This document shows, piece after piece, positions 10,325 through 20,888 of a stretch of DNA of 64,000 nucleotides. Made by a program: the position numbers and the translations under genes. Where the stretch lies: the NCBI GenBank assembly GCA_015146655.1, contig VKHL01000134.1:1-64000 (forward strand), in the 5' to 3' direction. The first letter of the stretch is position 1. Each line of letters opens with the position of its first letter. Source of the DNA: Ochromonas danica. Its lineage: Eukaryota > Sar > Chrysophyceae > Chromulinales > Chromulinaceae. The notes under the pieces were generated by a model. That model was not told the DNA's origin. It ran no database searches and worked only from the letters and a program-made list of their open reading frames with translations.

Positions 10325-12316
10325 TTAAGAACTTACACGATTTAATTCTCCAATTAATGAAGATTGTTCATCTGTCCTATCTTCATCTTCTCTTCTTTCT
10401 CCATGATTGACTTGTCTCTCTTCTTGTTCTTCTTGTTGATGTTGTTGTCGTTGATGAAGAGCATAGACTTTCAATAAATCATGTCGTAATTCTTCAGAGG
10501 AATGTCTTTTCACTATTCACAAAACCAAACAACCCACCAAGATTAGTTACTCTCTCTAATAACAACACGAAAGAGGGAGTGTAAATAATAATCATAACTA
10601 GTCTACCTCGTATAGATATCTGTGTCAATCGTGAAGTCCTAGAAGAAGAACTCTCTAAAGCAGTATTTAAAGCCATTCTTCGAAATTGTGTACGTTTTCT
10701 TCTTGCTGAGGTATAAAGACGTAAATAGAAATATAGTGATTCTACTGTTGCTAAGATCACTCGCAATAGAAAATAAGAGAAAATAATAAAAATGAATGTG
10801 ACATAGACTGTCCCAAGAGCTTTTGGTAATTGACTACCATTAGTATCTACAAATGTCTGCCAGACAGAATCACAATTCATTACTGAAAATATTGTCACAA
10901 CAATACTACCAAAATCACCAAAAGATGATGAAGAACGACCAAATAGCATTAATCCTAGAAATAGCATTCCTATAGCCAATGGGAAAATAGAGACTAATAA
11001 TCTTTGAACTTTAAAGAAAGCTCCCCATAGAACTAAACCAGAAGCAAGAAAACGATTACTATATCTGAAATAGTTTAACATTGAGAAACATAGTAATGCT
11101 GTTGCAACACCTAATAATAAACGATTTCCATCTTTATTTAATCCATCAAAGAAGACAAGATAATATGCTTTTTCAGGACGTAACCATAATGAAGCTGCTG
11201 CAATATTACATAATAATGCTACTAAAGCTAATAATCGCCAACCATCAAAGATACGAGTTTTTATTTTCATTTGTATCTTAGGCCATTCTTTAATAATTCT
11301 ACGAATACCTATTTCACCTGGTGTTTCAACTGAGGCAGTAGAAGGATCACCATAGAGAGCTGCTGGAGCCAGAAATATAGCATGTTGTTGTTGTTGTTGT
11401 TGTTGTTTAGGATTATTCGGATTATTGGAAGATGATTCTTCTACAACTGTATGATGACCATGACTACCACTATGAACTGGTGGTACAAAGAAGATCATAC
11501 GAAGACACTTCCACCACCAAGCAATCTCATTCTTCTCTTCACTATTACTACTATCTGAATCTCTACTCTTTGATAAAGTAGTGGCAGTAGTAATAGTAAA
11601 TAGATCTACTGCATAGTAATACAATCTCATATTATCTACAACTTCCCGTAGTAATAAGAGTAAATAGAGTATACTAAGAACAATAATGATCTGTGCTAGA
11701 ATGATTACAATTGGTTGTAAGGAATGTAAAGAAGTCTTAAACTGAGCTGATGGAAGAGACTTAGTTGCTTCTTTATAACTTAAATCACCACATACTTGTG
11801 CAATATATGGATTAACTTGTATAGAGAATTGTACTTGTGAGTCAAAACTATAGATCACTTTATAAATCCAAAGTATACGACCATGTTGTACATCTGTGAT
11901 CAGATAATCATAGACTGGTAAGCGCATTATTATGGTCTTTGTTTGGACGAGAGCGGAATTATTAAGTAAAGTATCTAGTAATGCAAATTGATCCATGGCA
12001 ACTTCTTCCAAGGTATACTGACTATCTTCACCTGATAAATGCGACACTGTCAGAGAAGCCTGGTATGAATTAGCATTCGGTACACAAGATGTTCCTGCTG
12101 ATAAGGGCTTGTCTAAAATATCAACCACTGCCAAAGAGGTATTGGGGAGGATATAGTAATGACCGATTGCATCAGCAATAGCAGTCTTGGTATAGTCCCT
12201 CTAAATAAAACAGTAGTCCATGAGAAGACAAGTCAAAAATCTGGTATAAAGCACACACACACATACACACACACATACATACATACATACACACACACAT
12301 ACATACACACACACAC

Positions 12317-12403
<87 letters not shown>

Positions 12404-12935
12404 CGTATAGTACTAACCTGATAGAGTGTACAACTAAAGGAATCAAGACTTGGTGTAATACTATTTAAAGCACCTAAACATTGATCCAGATCACATTGCT
12501 GAAGTGGATAGAAAAATCGACAAGAAAATGCTGAAGCAGAACGTTGATAACTACCCCATTGATAGTTATCACAACTAAGTAACGAACAACCTAAGATAAT
12601 TAAGAGAATATGAAAGAAGAATTTTAATGGGAAAGTATATTTATCAATCCATCGTGCACTTTTAACAAAGGCTGCTTTCCATGGTGCAACTTGATATACT
12701 TTACTCAATATCATCGCATCTGATACATGATAGAGTTGACGTAATTTCTCTTTACGTTCATTACTTTCTTCCCATCGAGTAGGGCGTTTTCTCGATGAAG
12801 AGGAAGGGGATGGGGGTAGCAATGGTTCACGATCCCCTTCCTCAACAGTTTGATGAAGAATATGGTGAATAGGATTATGAATGTGATTGTTATTATTGTT
12901 GTGATTGAGATTGCCTTCTTCCCTTCTTAATGAAG

Positions 12936-12966
<31 letters not shown>

Positions 12967-13020
12967 AGGTGGTGGTGGAGATGGTGATGATGGTGCTGAT
13001 GATGATAAAAACGATGACAT
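10325..13020 (-). CDS. Mucolipin-like (TRPML) cation channel
   Basis: Exons on the minus strand are 13020-12418, 12200-10607 and 10512-10325, giving 794 residues with phases that close. The N-terminus is Ser/Pro/Asn-rich and cytosolic. The first membrane segment is near residue 150 (FPLKFFFHILLIILG) and is followed by a Cys-bearing luminal loop of about 200 residues. Five more hydrophobic segments follow, the last two flanking a pore loop FGSIVVTIFSVMNCDSV. In mucolipins that place reads NGDD; here it is NCDS, so one acidic residue of the filter is lost. The C-terminal tail is Gln/Glu-rich. TRPML channels release Ca2+ from lysosome-like compartments; the family call rests on topology and on the S6 region. 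An upstream in-frame Met at 13107 is an alternative start. Polycystin-2 relatives are the main alternative. Confidence 0.75.
12250..12401 (+). repeat. (CA)n/(CATA)n microsatellite in the first intron of the TRPML-like gene
   Basis: Roughly 150 bases are almost entirely CA dinucleotide with scattered CATA. It makes up most of a 217-base intron and reads as (TG)n on the transcript. Confidence 0.95.
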
Positions 13021-13204
13021 TTTTCTAACGTAGCTATGGATGGTGTTAAAATGTGCAATGAATGAGTTTTGATTGATTGATTGACAACAGATGGGACCAC
13101 ACGCCAAATTTGATATTTTCAGAGTTATAACATCTATTTATCTAATCGAAAACTACTATAACGTCCCCGCTGCCTTGTGAACGAAAACAAAATCCAAGAA
13201 ATTT

Positions 13205-13250
13205 AATCAAATCAAATCAAATCAAATCAAATCAAATCAAATCAAATCAA
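13205..13250 (+). repeat. (ATCAA)n pentanucleotide, about 9 copies
   Basis: A perfect run of ATCAA ends four bases before the ATG at 13255. It therefore lies in the 5' untranslated region or core promoter of the methyltransferase gene. Confidence 0.9.
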
Positions 13251-13254
13251 AAAG

Positions 13255-14298
13255 ATGGCGGGTACAGTTGTAGGACCTGATTATGGTAATCCTAGTTATT
13301 GGGTAAGATATTGACAGTCTTCTTCTTCTTCTTCATATTCTTCTTTCTCTCTCACAATGTCTTCTCTCTCTTATTATTATTATTGTTATTGTTTTTGTTG
13401 TTATTGTTATTTATGATAGGATGAACGATATGCTGCAGATGAAGGAACTTATGATTGGTATCAAGATTATTCTACTTTAGCATCTTATTTACAACCTTTT
13501 CTTCGACCTGGTTCAGATTTTGAAATTCTTATTCCTGGTTGTGGTAATTCCAGTAAGTCGTCATCTATCATCATTATCATGCTGTCATCATCTATCATGA
13601 TTTATTGTTGCTTGGCTGTTCTCTCTATTCTTGTCTTGCCTCACTGATTTCCCTTCCTCCCCCGCCCCCCTTTCTCTCTCTTTGACTTGTGATAGAGCTT
13701 GCAGCTGATCTTTATGATGCAGGATATACCAATATCACTTGTATTGATATCTCCACTGTAGCCATTAATCTTATGGGAGATCTCTATAGTGAGAAAGAAG
13801 AAATGGAATGTAAGCCTCTTACTATCCTCTATCCTAACTCATCACCATCGTCATCATTCTCATAGCTTATTATTGTTATAACAATAGTTACAGTGATGGA
13901 TGCCAGGAAGATGGAATATGTACCAGATCAATGTTTTGATCTCATTATTGATAAAGCACTTATGGATGCACTTGTTTGTTCAGAAAATAATCTTAGAGAT
14001 ATTCAATCTTATCTTCGTGAAATTGGACGTATTTTAAAGACAGGTGGAGTGTTTTTAATGATCTCTCATGCTCCTCCTGCTAGACGTCTTCCTCTTATGG
14101 AACCTTATTTGAATAATATGGAAGTGGAAATACAACAAGTTGGTAAGTTATAATGGATAAGAAATGCCTCATAATGATTGAAGAATATCAATTTATCTTT
14201 ATTCTGTGTTGTTAGAGAAATTACAATTGCGGGATTTAGTGGAAGAAGGGGAGGCACTTTTCCATTATTTGTATATTTGCAAGAAAGTGCAAAGTTAG
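13255..14298 (+). CDS. Class I methyltransferase, EEF1AKMT4/METTL13-like
   Basis: Exons are 13255-13302, 13420-13552, 13696-13809, 13888-14142 and 14216-14298, giving 210 residues with all phases closing. The short N-terminus NPSYWDERY and YDWYQDYSTL match the opening of the EEF1AKMT4/METTL13 family. The SAM-binding motif I is ILIPGCGNS, followed by acidic CIDIS (post-I), VMDARKM (motif II) and DLIIDKALMDAL, with GGVFLMIS after. Family members methylate lysines or the N-terminus of elongation factor 1A in the cytosol; the substrate here is inferred. At about 210 residues it is a single-domain form, much shorter than METTL13 (about 700). The exon 4 acceptor may be at 13887 or 13893, a two-residue difference. 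Confidence 0.85.
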
Positions 14299-14467
14299 AA
14301 GACAGAACATACACAAAGAGAGAGTGATGTGATAATGATTATGATTATTGTAATTCACAAAGGTTCTTGTCTTTACAGGGTAGTAATGCTGTATGATGAG
14401 AATGATCTATCTTCACAATAACCTCTGTTAGTATCCTATGGGTCAACATCAAAATAATCATCATCAA

Positions 14468-15465
14468 TTATAAATCAGCTCTAAAGATGCTTCCAGTAGA
14501 TCGTTCTGTAATGTAGAGGGTATCTTGCCTATTGTTTTGTAATAAAGAAAATAGACGTCAAGTTACTGTTATTATTATCATCCAATCACAACAGAAAATG
14601 GACACTTACCAGATAGCAAGACCCGAGATCTCCGCACCATTTGTGGTGATCGTTCGTAACAACTTACCCGCTGGGGAGACAACAAAGACATTCCCTTCAT
14701 TACTACTCTCTTTAATGTCAAAATGTCCAATATAAAGATTTCCTGAATTATCTAAAGTTAGACTTTGTGGACCAACTCCACCATGAATTGTATAAAAGAC
14801 ACTTCCATGATAGACACCTACAGGTCTTTGAAAAAATCGTAAAATACGATTTTGACTTGTTTCTGCTACATATCTACAAACATAACAACAGACCTTATTA
14901 GAGAATCATTCTACCATATCATAGAGTAGAGATGAAAGGTGGTTTTCACTCACATGAATTTCTTATCTTTGGTTACTACAATACCAGATGGATAATTTAA
15001 ATTTCCCAATGAAATGGGTTTTAATATTTTACCACTTGGACTACTACTAATAACAAATAAACTACCTGTAGGAGAATGTAATCCTGTTTCACCAAATGAT
15101 CCACTATCTGTAAAGAAGATATCATCATCAATTAAAGCAATTCCATTTGGACCTTTTAATGGTCGATCTTCATAGACAGAGACAATCACTTCTTGTTGAC
15201 CATCCGAGGATAAAGCAAGGACAGCATTATGTGCAAAGTCAGTGACATAGAGAAGGTTAGAGACAGTATTACTATAGATAGCACCACTTGGTTGACCTCC
15301 AGTAGAAAATATTGGTTTTGCATTGCCCACAGAATCCACAGAGAGAATTGTACCAATATTTTGACGAATTATATGAAGATTACCTTTGTCATCAAAAAAT
15401 GGATTACAAATATCATTCCCGATACCAGAAACAAAAACAGTTGCAGATACTTTCTTATTTGCCAT
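14468..15465 (-). CDS. SMP-30/NHL-type beta-propeller protein
   Basis: Exons are 15465-14954, 14873-14610 and 14528-14468, giving 278 residues. Repeats of about 40-45 residues carry the propeller signature of a small residue, Gly-Asn-Leu or Pro-x-Gly-Ile, and a Tyr/Phe-x-x-Asp strand: PSGAIYSN, LLYVTDFAHNAV, PNGIALIDDDIFFTDSG, YPSGIVVTK, YVAETSQNRI, PQSLTLDNSGNLYIGHF, and at the end DTLYITERSTGSIF. This is the layout of SMP-30/gluconolactonase and NHL proteins, which bind a divalent metal and hydrolyse lactones or act as scaffolds. The start MANKKVSA lacks a signal peptide, so it is likely cytosolic. Substrate unknown. Confidence 0.8.
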
Positions 15466-15539
15466 TCTTCTTTGATGATATATTGAATTTATGCAAAACT
15501 GACAGCAGAAGCGTCAAAGGCGAAACGGCTACTAGCCGA

Positions 15540-15570
15540 TTCCATGGAAATTGTACTATGTTCCATGGAC
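15540..15570 (-). promoter_or_regulatory. Pair of TTCCATGG(A) palindromes between divergent genes
   Basis: TTCCATGGAA at 15540-15549 and TTCCATGGAC at 15561-15570 lie 75-105 bases upstream of the minus start at 15465, in the 249-base gap shared with the plus gene at 15715. Confidence 0.4.
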
Positions 15571-15714
15571 TAATGATCAGCTTTCATCTCTGTGCTGACA
15601 AGGCTTCTCAAGTTCTACTCTAGTTGGTCCACTGTTCATAGACTGGTCTACAGACAGGAGAGTGGGTACTCAACTACTTCATACTGTTTGATACTTCTGT
15701 GACTTTCTTCAAAT

Positions 15715-16983
15715 ATGATAAGACCTTCTTTCTATATTGTATTAATAATCATTATTAATAGTATTATTATTTCTCTTCATCATTTCACTGTATTTTCTTT
15801 ATCAGAAGAATTCTTATCTTATCCTCATCATCATGAGAAAAGAAAACATGATTTCTCATTAGATGATGGAAATGGTGCAACAGGTAGAATATCTGCTAGT
15901 AGTGGTAGTACTAGATCTAGTGGTAGTCATAGTAGTAAAAGAAGTTCAGAGAGGAGGTTATTAGAAGGAAATGAAAATGATTCCTTCCCTCATGGTCATA
16001 AAAAGTCAGGTCGTATTGCTATTATCCTAACAGGTCAATTACGATCCGCTAATATGTCTTGGACATCTGGATTACTTCATCCATCCTCATTACTACTTGA
16101 CCATCATCATTCTGCTGCTGATCAACATTCATCATCTTCGTCCTTAATCTTTGGTCCAGCTGATCCTCCTAATCCAGCTATGACTATAGTAGAACGAATT
16201 TTCAAGCCATTAGCGCGTAAATATCCCTTGGATGTTTTTATGTTTCAAACAGCACATCCTGGTGCAAGTAATATACATTGGGATGGTCAGCCTGAAAACT
16301 ATCAGACGGTAGAAAGTGATACACGAGGATGTGAGTTATTTTCTAATAATAAAGTCTTTCAACATACTGGTAATCGATTCTTTTGTTTGATTGAACCAGA
16401 AGAACCATTAATGAATCATTTTATTGCTAATTATAGTCTATGGTATAATTTCAATACAAATGGTGCAAGTTCTAATCAACAAAAAGAACAAGTATTACAA
16501 CAACTTTATGCTATGTATCGTGGTAATTTAGCTGCTAAACAATATGCTCTAGCAAGTGGAATGAAATATTCCTACAAGATACGACTTCGTCCTGATATGG
16601 CAGTAGTTCATCCATTTCCTGATTTATCTGCTTTTGACTTTGATGCAACAAGTCCAGGAACAAATGCTACCATTTATTATGCTAATCGAGCTATTCATAA
16701 TAATGGTAATGAAGGTGGGTTTAATATTGGTCGTGCAGATGATATGGACCATCTGTTAGATCGATATGTTGACTTCATTTCTCTTTCTCACCTCATTTCG
16801 ACTAGTAAACCATTTTCTCTCGAACAAAACCTATTGGGTATTATGCAAGTACGATATAAGATTGCAATGGTACATCATAAGGATATCTCTATGGTTATAA
16901 TTCGTGTTGCAAATCATCATACGACTACTTCATCGTCCATGCCACCCAAACAGAGTGACTGGGAAGAAATGAGTACTCCCTAG
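15715..16983 (+). CDS. Type II membrane protein, glycosyltransferase-like
   Basis: One exon, 422 residues. A single N-terminal hydrophobic anchor (FYIVLIIIINSIIISL, residues 6-21) is followed by a Ser-rich stem to about residue 95. The catalytic-type region opens with RIAIILTGQLRSANMSW and later has PLDVFMFQTAHP, KYSYKIRLRPDMAV and GGFNIGRADDMDHLLDRY. The order of LTGQLR near the start and a KIRLRPD motif mid-domain is typical of Golgi glycosyltransferase-like proteins in algae and protists. I cannot place it in a numbered family. A lumenal orientation is inferred from the anchor. The SIVVHH-type C-terminus is short. It is divergent with the propeller gene (start codons 249 bases apart). Confidence 0.6.
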   Translation: MIRPSFYIVLIIIINSIIISLHHFTVFSLSEEFLSYPHHHEKRKHDFSLDDGNGATGRISASSGSTRSSGSHSSKRSSERRLLEGNENDSFPHGHKKSGRIAIILTGQLRSANMSWTSGLLHPSSLLLDHHHSAADQHSSSSSLIFGPADPPNPAMTIVERIFKPLARKYPLDVFMFQTAHPGASNIHWDGQPENYQTVESDTRGCELFSNNKVFQHTGNRFFCLIEPEEPLMNHFIANYSLWYNFNTNGASSNQQKEQVLQQLYAMYRGNLAAKQYALASGMKYSYKIRLRPDMAVVHPFPDLSAFDFDATSPGTNATIYYANRAIHNNGNEGGFNIGRADDMDHLLDRYVDFISLSHLISTSKPFSLEQNLLGIMQVRYKIAMVHHKDISMVIIRVANHHTTTSSSMPPKQSDWEEMSTP

Positions 16984-17395
16984 CTAGAGTACTTCATGGA
17001 TTATCGTTCGCCAGTCCATTAGAGATGACATTTGTACGTGAATGATGCTTTAGTTAAGTACTTCCTCTGTCTCAAGTGCAATGACGAAAAACAAGAAAAA
17101 AGAAAAAGCTGACAATGTGTGAAGTTGAAGTTTTAGGTTTTGGTACCTTGTTGCTGCACTTGAGACAGAAGAACTGCAATTAGTTTATATATATTATATA
17201 TATGATTTGAACCTTCTTTAACAAGTGCTGTAATATTTTTCGTCAAGATATTTTTGAGATATGATAATCAAAAAACCCAGTCTACGCTTTGTTGTAAATG
17301 CACTAAATATACAATAAATTTATAAGGATGATATTCTTTTGCTTCATTGGAGTGAAGATGGTCGATTATCTTGCAAGAGGTTGATTTTTCGACAA
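16984..17395. other. Convergent gap with a 15-base inverted repeat
   Basis: The sequence TCTGTCTCAAGTGCA at 17066-17080 is matched perfectly in inverse by 17155-17169, with 74 bases between. The loop includes a purine-rich stretch. A TA-rich tract follows at 17185-17202. No coding feature. Confidence 0.7.
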
Positions 17396-19159
17396 CTAGT
17401 TTCCTTCGGGGTATTCTGGTAGCATCGCAACTGTGTATTGACCCGAACAACTTGTATCCGAAGCACAACCTGCCCAAATCACATAATCAAAGCAATTTAT
17501 ATTATCTGGACCATCATAAGGTGGGACAGTATAGTAGAACATAGAGCAAAGAGACTCTGGACAGTCATTATCACTTTGTCCTACTTCTTCCCCTGTAGAA
17601 GACTTTAACACGCGTAGAAAAGTATCACCATCACAGTTTGGACAATTTGATACCCTGAAGTGATCACCCACACAAGCTGAAAAAGTGCAATTGACATCAG
17701 TATTTTCATTGGTAGAGGAGTTAGTATTGCTGACATTGAATGGTGGGCAAAGAACAGGAGCAAAAGTAGGGGAAAATGTAGGTTGGCCAATAGGAGCAAG
17801 GGTAGGAGAATGACTGATAAATTGATTACTGGCAACTACACACTTTTTACGGTAGATAGAGAATGAAGAAGAAGGACTTCCTAGTCGATAATGTTGAGCA
17901 AAGCAGAGAGATTCTGTATAGTCGGCCTCTTCTTCTGTTAGTGTCATCACTTCTCTCATTTGTCTATTCTTTCTCTTATTTGCCTTAGTAGTAGTAGATG
18001 GAAGAGAGCCAAGTAGTAATACAGTTACAGGATGATTCTGCTCTTGTTGATTCTTCCATAATTTAAAGAATCCATTAACTCGATCAATGACAAGGACATG
18101 ATCTAGATTGTATAGTACAATATCACCAAATGTGGAAGGGTAGAAACGTTGTGTATTACTAGATAATAACCAAATACCTCCTCTTTCTCGTTCAGTTCCA
18201 AAGACCATGTCATTGGAATAGATAAGAGATGTCCACTTTACACGTCGTGGAACAGAGAAGATGGTTGTTCTCGTAACCTGCCAGTTTGATTCTTCATCAC
18301 TCATAGTTACTACAAAGACTTCTTCTTCAAATCCTAGTAACAACTTCAACGTTGACAAGTCATCATCATCATTATCGGTATGATTATTATGATTATCTTC
18401 ATTATTAATAAACACTAATTTAGTAAGAACTTTCTTCTCCCCATGATCATCTTCTATAAGATGTCTAGGAAATTCATAGAATGTTGTTAAAAGAAAGGAA
18501 TCATTTGTGATATGATAGACAGACAGTCTTCCAACTGCCCATGTTGCTAACAGATGTTTCTTGTCATTAGTATGACTATTTCTACTACCACTACTATAAC
18601 TCAAAGCAATACCTTCGACTCTAATGGAAGAAGTGGTGGTGGGAATATCAGCAGATGATGAAGACAAAGGGGTGGTCTCCTGGCTAATACTAGCAGTAGG
18701 TATTCTGTGAAGAAGGTTGGGTTGGTACAGTTCTATAGGAGGTAGCGGTAACAACACAATGTATACAAGGATTTCCTTCTCTGTAGCTATGGCCAGCAGA
18801 TCATCACTAAGAGACACAGCCAGTACTTCTTCCTCATTACTGACAGAGAAGAAACGATTCTGTTCTATTCTGCAGTTATCAATGCTATAATAATAACGAC
18901 ACTCTTTACCATTCGATAGCAAGACATGAGAAGAAGTTTTGGTCAAAGATGCTTCTCTCACAGTTAGCAAGAAGTGGTCATCATGGAATGAATAGTGAGA
19001 GTGACATGACGCTACCGCACCACTACGAGACTCACCAGGAGCAACAGTAGTAAGAGCAGCAGTTGTCACAGCGGGATAATGTGTGGCGAAGAATAAGAGA
19101 CAATACAGAAATAACAAAAAGAAGAATGGACAAACTGAATTAAAGGTTATGATGTCCAT
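17396..19159 (-). CDS. Secreted protein with Pro-Ser-Thr linker, function unknown
   Basis: One exon, 587 residues. The N-terminus is a signal peptide or anchor (CPFFFLLFLYCLLFFATHYPAV). The next 400 residues have alternating hydrophobic strands such as LLAIATEKEILVYIVLL, HLLATWAVGRLSVYHI and DIVLYNLDHVLVIDRVNGFFKLW. These look like propeller (WD-like) strands, but I cannot count repeats. A linker SPTLAPIGQPTFSPTFAP near residue 445 echoes the Pro-Ser gene at the left edge. The last 120 residues are Cys-rich (about 12 Cys, such as SNCPNCDGD and CASDTSCSGQYTV), consistent with a disulfide-bonded extracellular domain, with Asn-x-Ser/Thr sites before it. I do not recognise the family. Confidence 0.65.
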   Translation of the reverse strand: MDIITFNSVCPFFFLLFLYCLLFFATHYPAVTTAALTTVAPGESRSGAVASCHSHYSFHDDHFLLTVREASLTKTSSHVLLSNGKECRYYYSIDNCRIEQNRFFSVSNEEEVLAVSLSDDLLAIATEKEILVYIVLLPLPPIELYQPNLLHRIPTASISQETTPLSSSSADIPTTTSSIRVEGIALSYSSGSRNSHTNDKKHLLATWAVGRLSVYHITNDSFLLTTFYEFPRHLIEDDHGEKKVLTKLVFINNEDNHNNHTDNDDDDLSTLKLLLGFEEEVFVVTMSDEESNWQVTRTTIFSVPRRVKWTSLIYSNDMVFGTERERGGIWLLSSNTQRFYPSTFGDIVLYNLDHVLVIDRVNGFFKLWKNQQEQNHPVTVLLLGSLPSTTTKANKRKNRQMREVMTLTEEEADYTESLCFAQHYRLGSPSSSFSIYRKKCVVASNQFISHSPTLAPIGQPTFSPTFAPVLCPPFNVSNTNSSTNENTDVNCTFSACVGDHFRVSNCPNCDGDTFLRVLKSSTGEEVGQSDNDCPESLCSMFYYTVPPYDGPDNINCFDYVIWAGCASDTSCSGQYTVAMLPEYPEGN

Positions 19160-19244
19160 TTATCCGAGAAAATAACTGTAACAATTATCCTCTGCTGAGG
19201 ATTGCTTTGTTTCTGAATCATAAGTGAATCGTGATTCGTTTGAT

Positions 19245-19269
19245 CACAGCAATGGAATCCATGGAATCC
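19245..19269 (-). promoter_or_regulatory. CACAGCAATGGAATCC plus a second ATGGAATCC
   Basis: The 16-mer at 19245-19260 is identical to 9805-9820, and its last nine bases are repeated at once (19261-19269). It lies 86-110 bases upstream of the minus start at 19159 and about 45 upstream of the plus start at 19314. Confidence 0.4.
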
Positions 19270-19313
19270 ATAGACTGTGTGTTGATTGATTCAATTCTTG
19301 TTGAGAGAATAAT

Positions 19314-20888
19314 ATGACTGTTGTGTATTGGATTGTAGGAATATTCGGCGCTCTCTTAGGAGTAGCCTTTTATTCCTTACGTAGTACTCCTTTTCTTCCT
19401 GTTGATCTAGGTCAATGTTCTGTCAGTGAATTAGACTATCCAGAACATGTCGAATGCTTCTTCTCCACGGGCTATCTGGAAGCCTCGCAAAGATTCCTAG
19501 CAACTGCTCGTAAAGTTGATAATATGGAAATTCTAGAAATGCCTGTTGTTGAAGGATTAACGACTCAAGTGGCAATTCTGCACAGAAATCCCCATAAGTT
19601 TCTGGTACATATTTCTGGTACACATGGCGTGGAAGGCTATGCTGGTAGTGCAGTACAATTATCTTACCTGCGTTCCCTTGCTGCCAAGACTAAGAACGAG
19701 GGCAAAGGAGAGGGAAATGGTGTGGTGGATCTTCCTACCCTTGTCTTTGTCCATGCACTCAATCCATATGGATTCCATCATAATCGACGTGTCAATGAAG
19801 ACAATGTAGATTTGAATAGAAACTTTCTCAATAAGAGTGAGTTTGCATTTGTCAAAGGAAGACATCCTAACTATGCTCATTACGAAGATCTAGACTTCTT
19901 ACTAAATCCAACAAAGAAACCCACGGGGATTATCTGGTTGGATGAGTTATTCTCTCTCTTCACTTTGATTCACAGTGTGTTAACATATGATTTTCATGAT
20001 ATTAAACGAGCCATGGTGTCTGGTAATTATCATAAACAAAATGGTTATGGATTTGGTGGATTTGAACAAGCGGTATCCACGCGCAATATCATCAAGTTAC
20101 TGCGAGAACATCTTCAAACACCTGATCGTGCCAAAGAGGTAAATATGGAAATAAGCTTTCGTCCTACAGTACCTTGAAAAGATATTTTACATCTAATAAA
20201 CAATTGTCTATAGTTTGTGCTGATTGATGTTCACACAGGACTGGGTCCTTCAGGTGTCGACACACTGATGTTTGCTCACGAGGATAACTTGGAGAAGATT
20301 TTCCCCACTGAATTCGATCCTACTGGAAAGCCGATTGGTGCTCTAAAGGCTAATTCAATGGCCCCCGTGAGTGCATCAAGCGAAGATGTAGCGAGCCAAG
20401 AAGCCGCCAAAGTGTCTGCAGGATATGATTTGACTGTTGGCACTTCAGAAAGCCTTTGTAAGAACTTTGCAGCTCCTCGATTGTCTGATAAGGATACTAC
20501 AAGAGTTTGTGTGACACAAGAATTTGGTACAGTACCAACAATAGTTGTGGGAAAGCACTCATTGGATGAAAATTATGCACATTTTTGGGGAACAGCAAGG
20601 TGAGCAATAGTTCGCTTCAACGCTAGGCTTCAGCCCCCTTTTCTACTCCCTCAAAATGATTTGATAAGATTCAATTTTATGGAATAGAGAGAAGGTCTAC
20701 TACAAAGAACAATATAGACCATGCTTTTATGTTGAAAGCAAATCTTGGAAACGAAGCGTCGTAAGCAGAGGCTGCAAGCTAATTGAACAGGTACTCCTCA
20801 TAACCTTCCCCGCCGCATTGTCACCTATCATCACGCTACTTTCTCCTATTAAACACAGGCTGTAGAGCATCTTAGCAACAATTCATGA
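19314..20888 (+). CDS. DUF2817 / M14-like peptidase family protein, membrane anchored
   Basis: Exons are 19314-20138, 20214-20599, 20688-20790 and 20859-20888, giving 447 residues with phases closing. An N-terminal hydrophobic segment (VVYWIVGIFGALLGVAFYSL) anchors or exports the protein. Conserved family blocks are HISGTHGVEGYAGS, which carries the first metal-binding His and Glu; VHALNPYGFHHNRRVNEDNVDLNRNF, which is the strongest mark; LIDVHTGLGPSG with the third metal His; and VTQEFGT with the likely catalytic Glu. DUF2817 proteins resemble carboxypeptidase-fold zinc enzymes; the physiological substrate is unknown. The family is frequent in bacteria and present in some eukaryotes. The gene has three introns, so it is an established nuclear gene. 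Confidence 0.88.

Noticed and set aside
12172-12446. Cys-Val or His-Thr repeat peptides over (CA)n tracts here and at 29017, 43512, 51701, 59629 and 62671
   Set aside because: They are translations of dinucleotide repeats, lying in introns or intergenic DNA.
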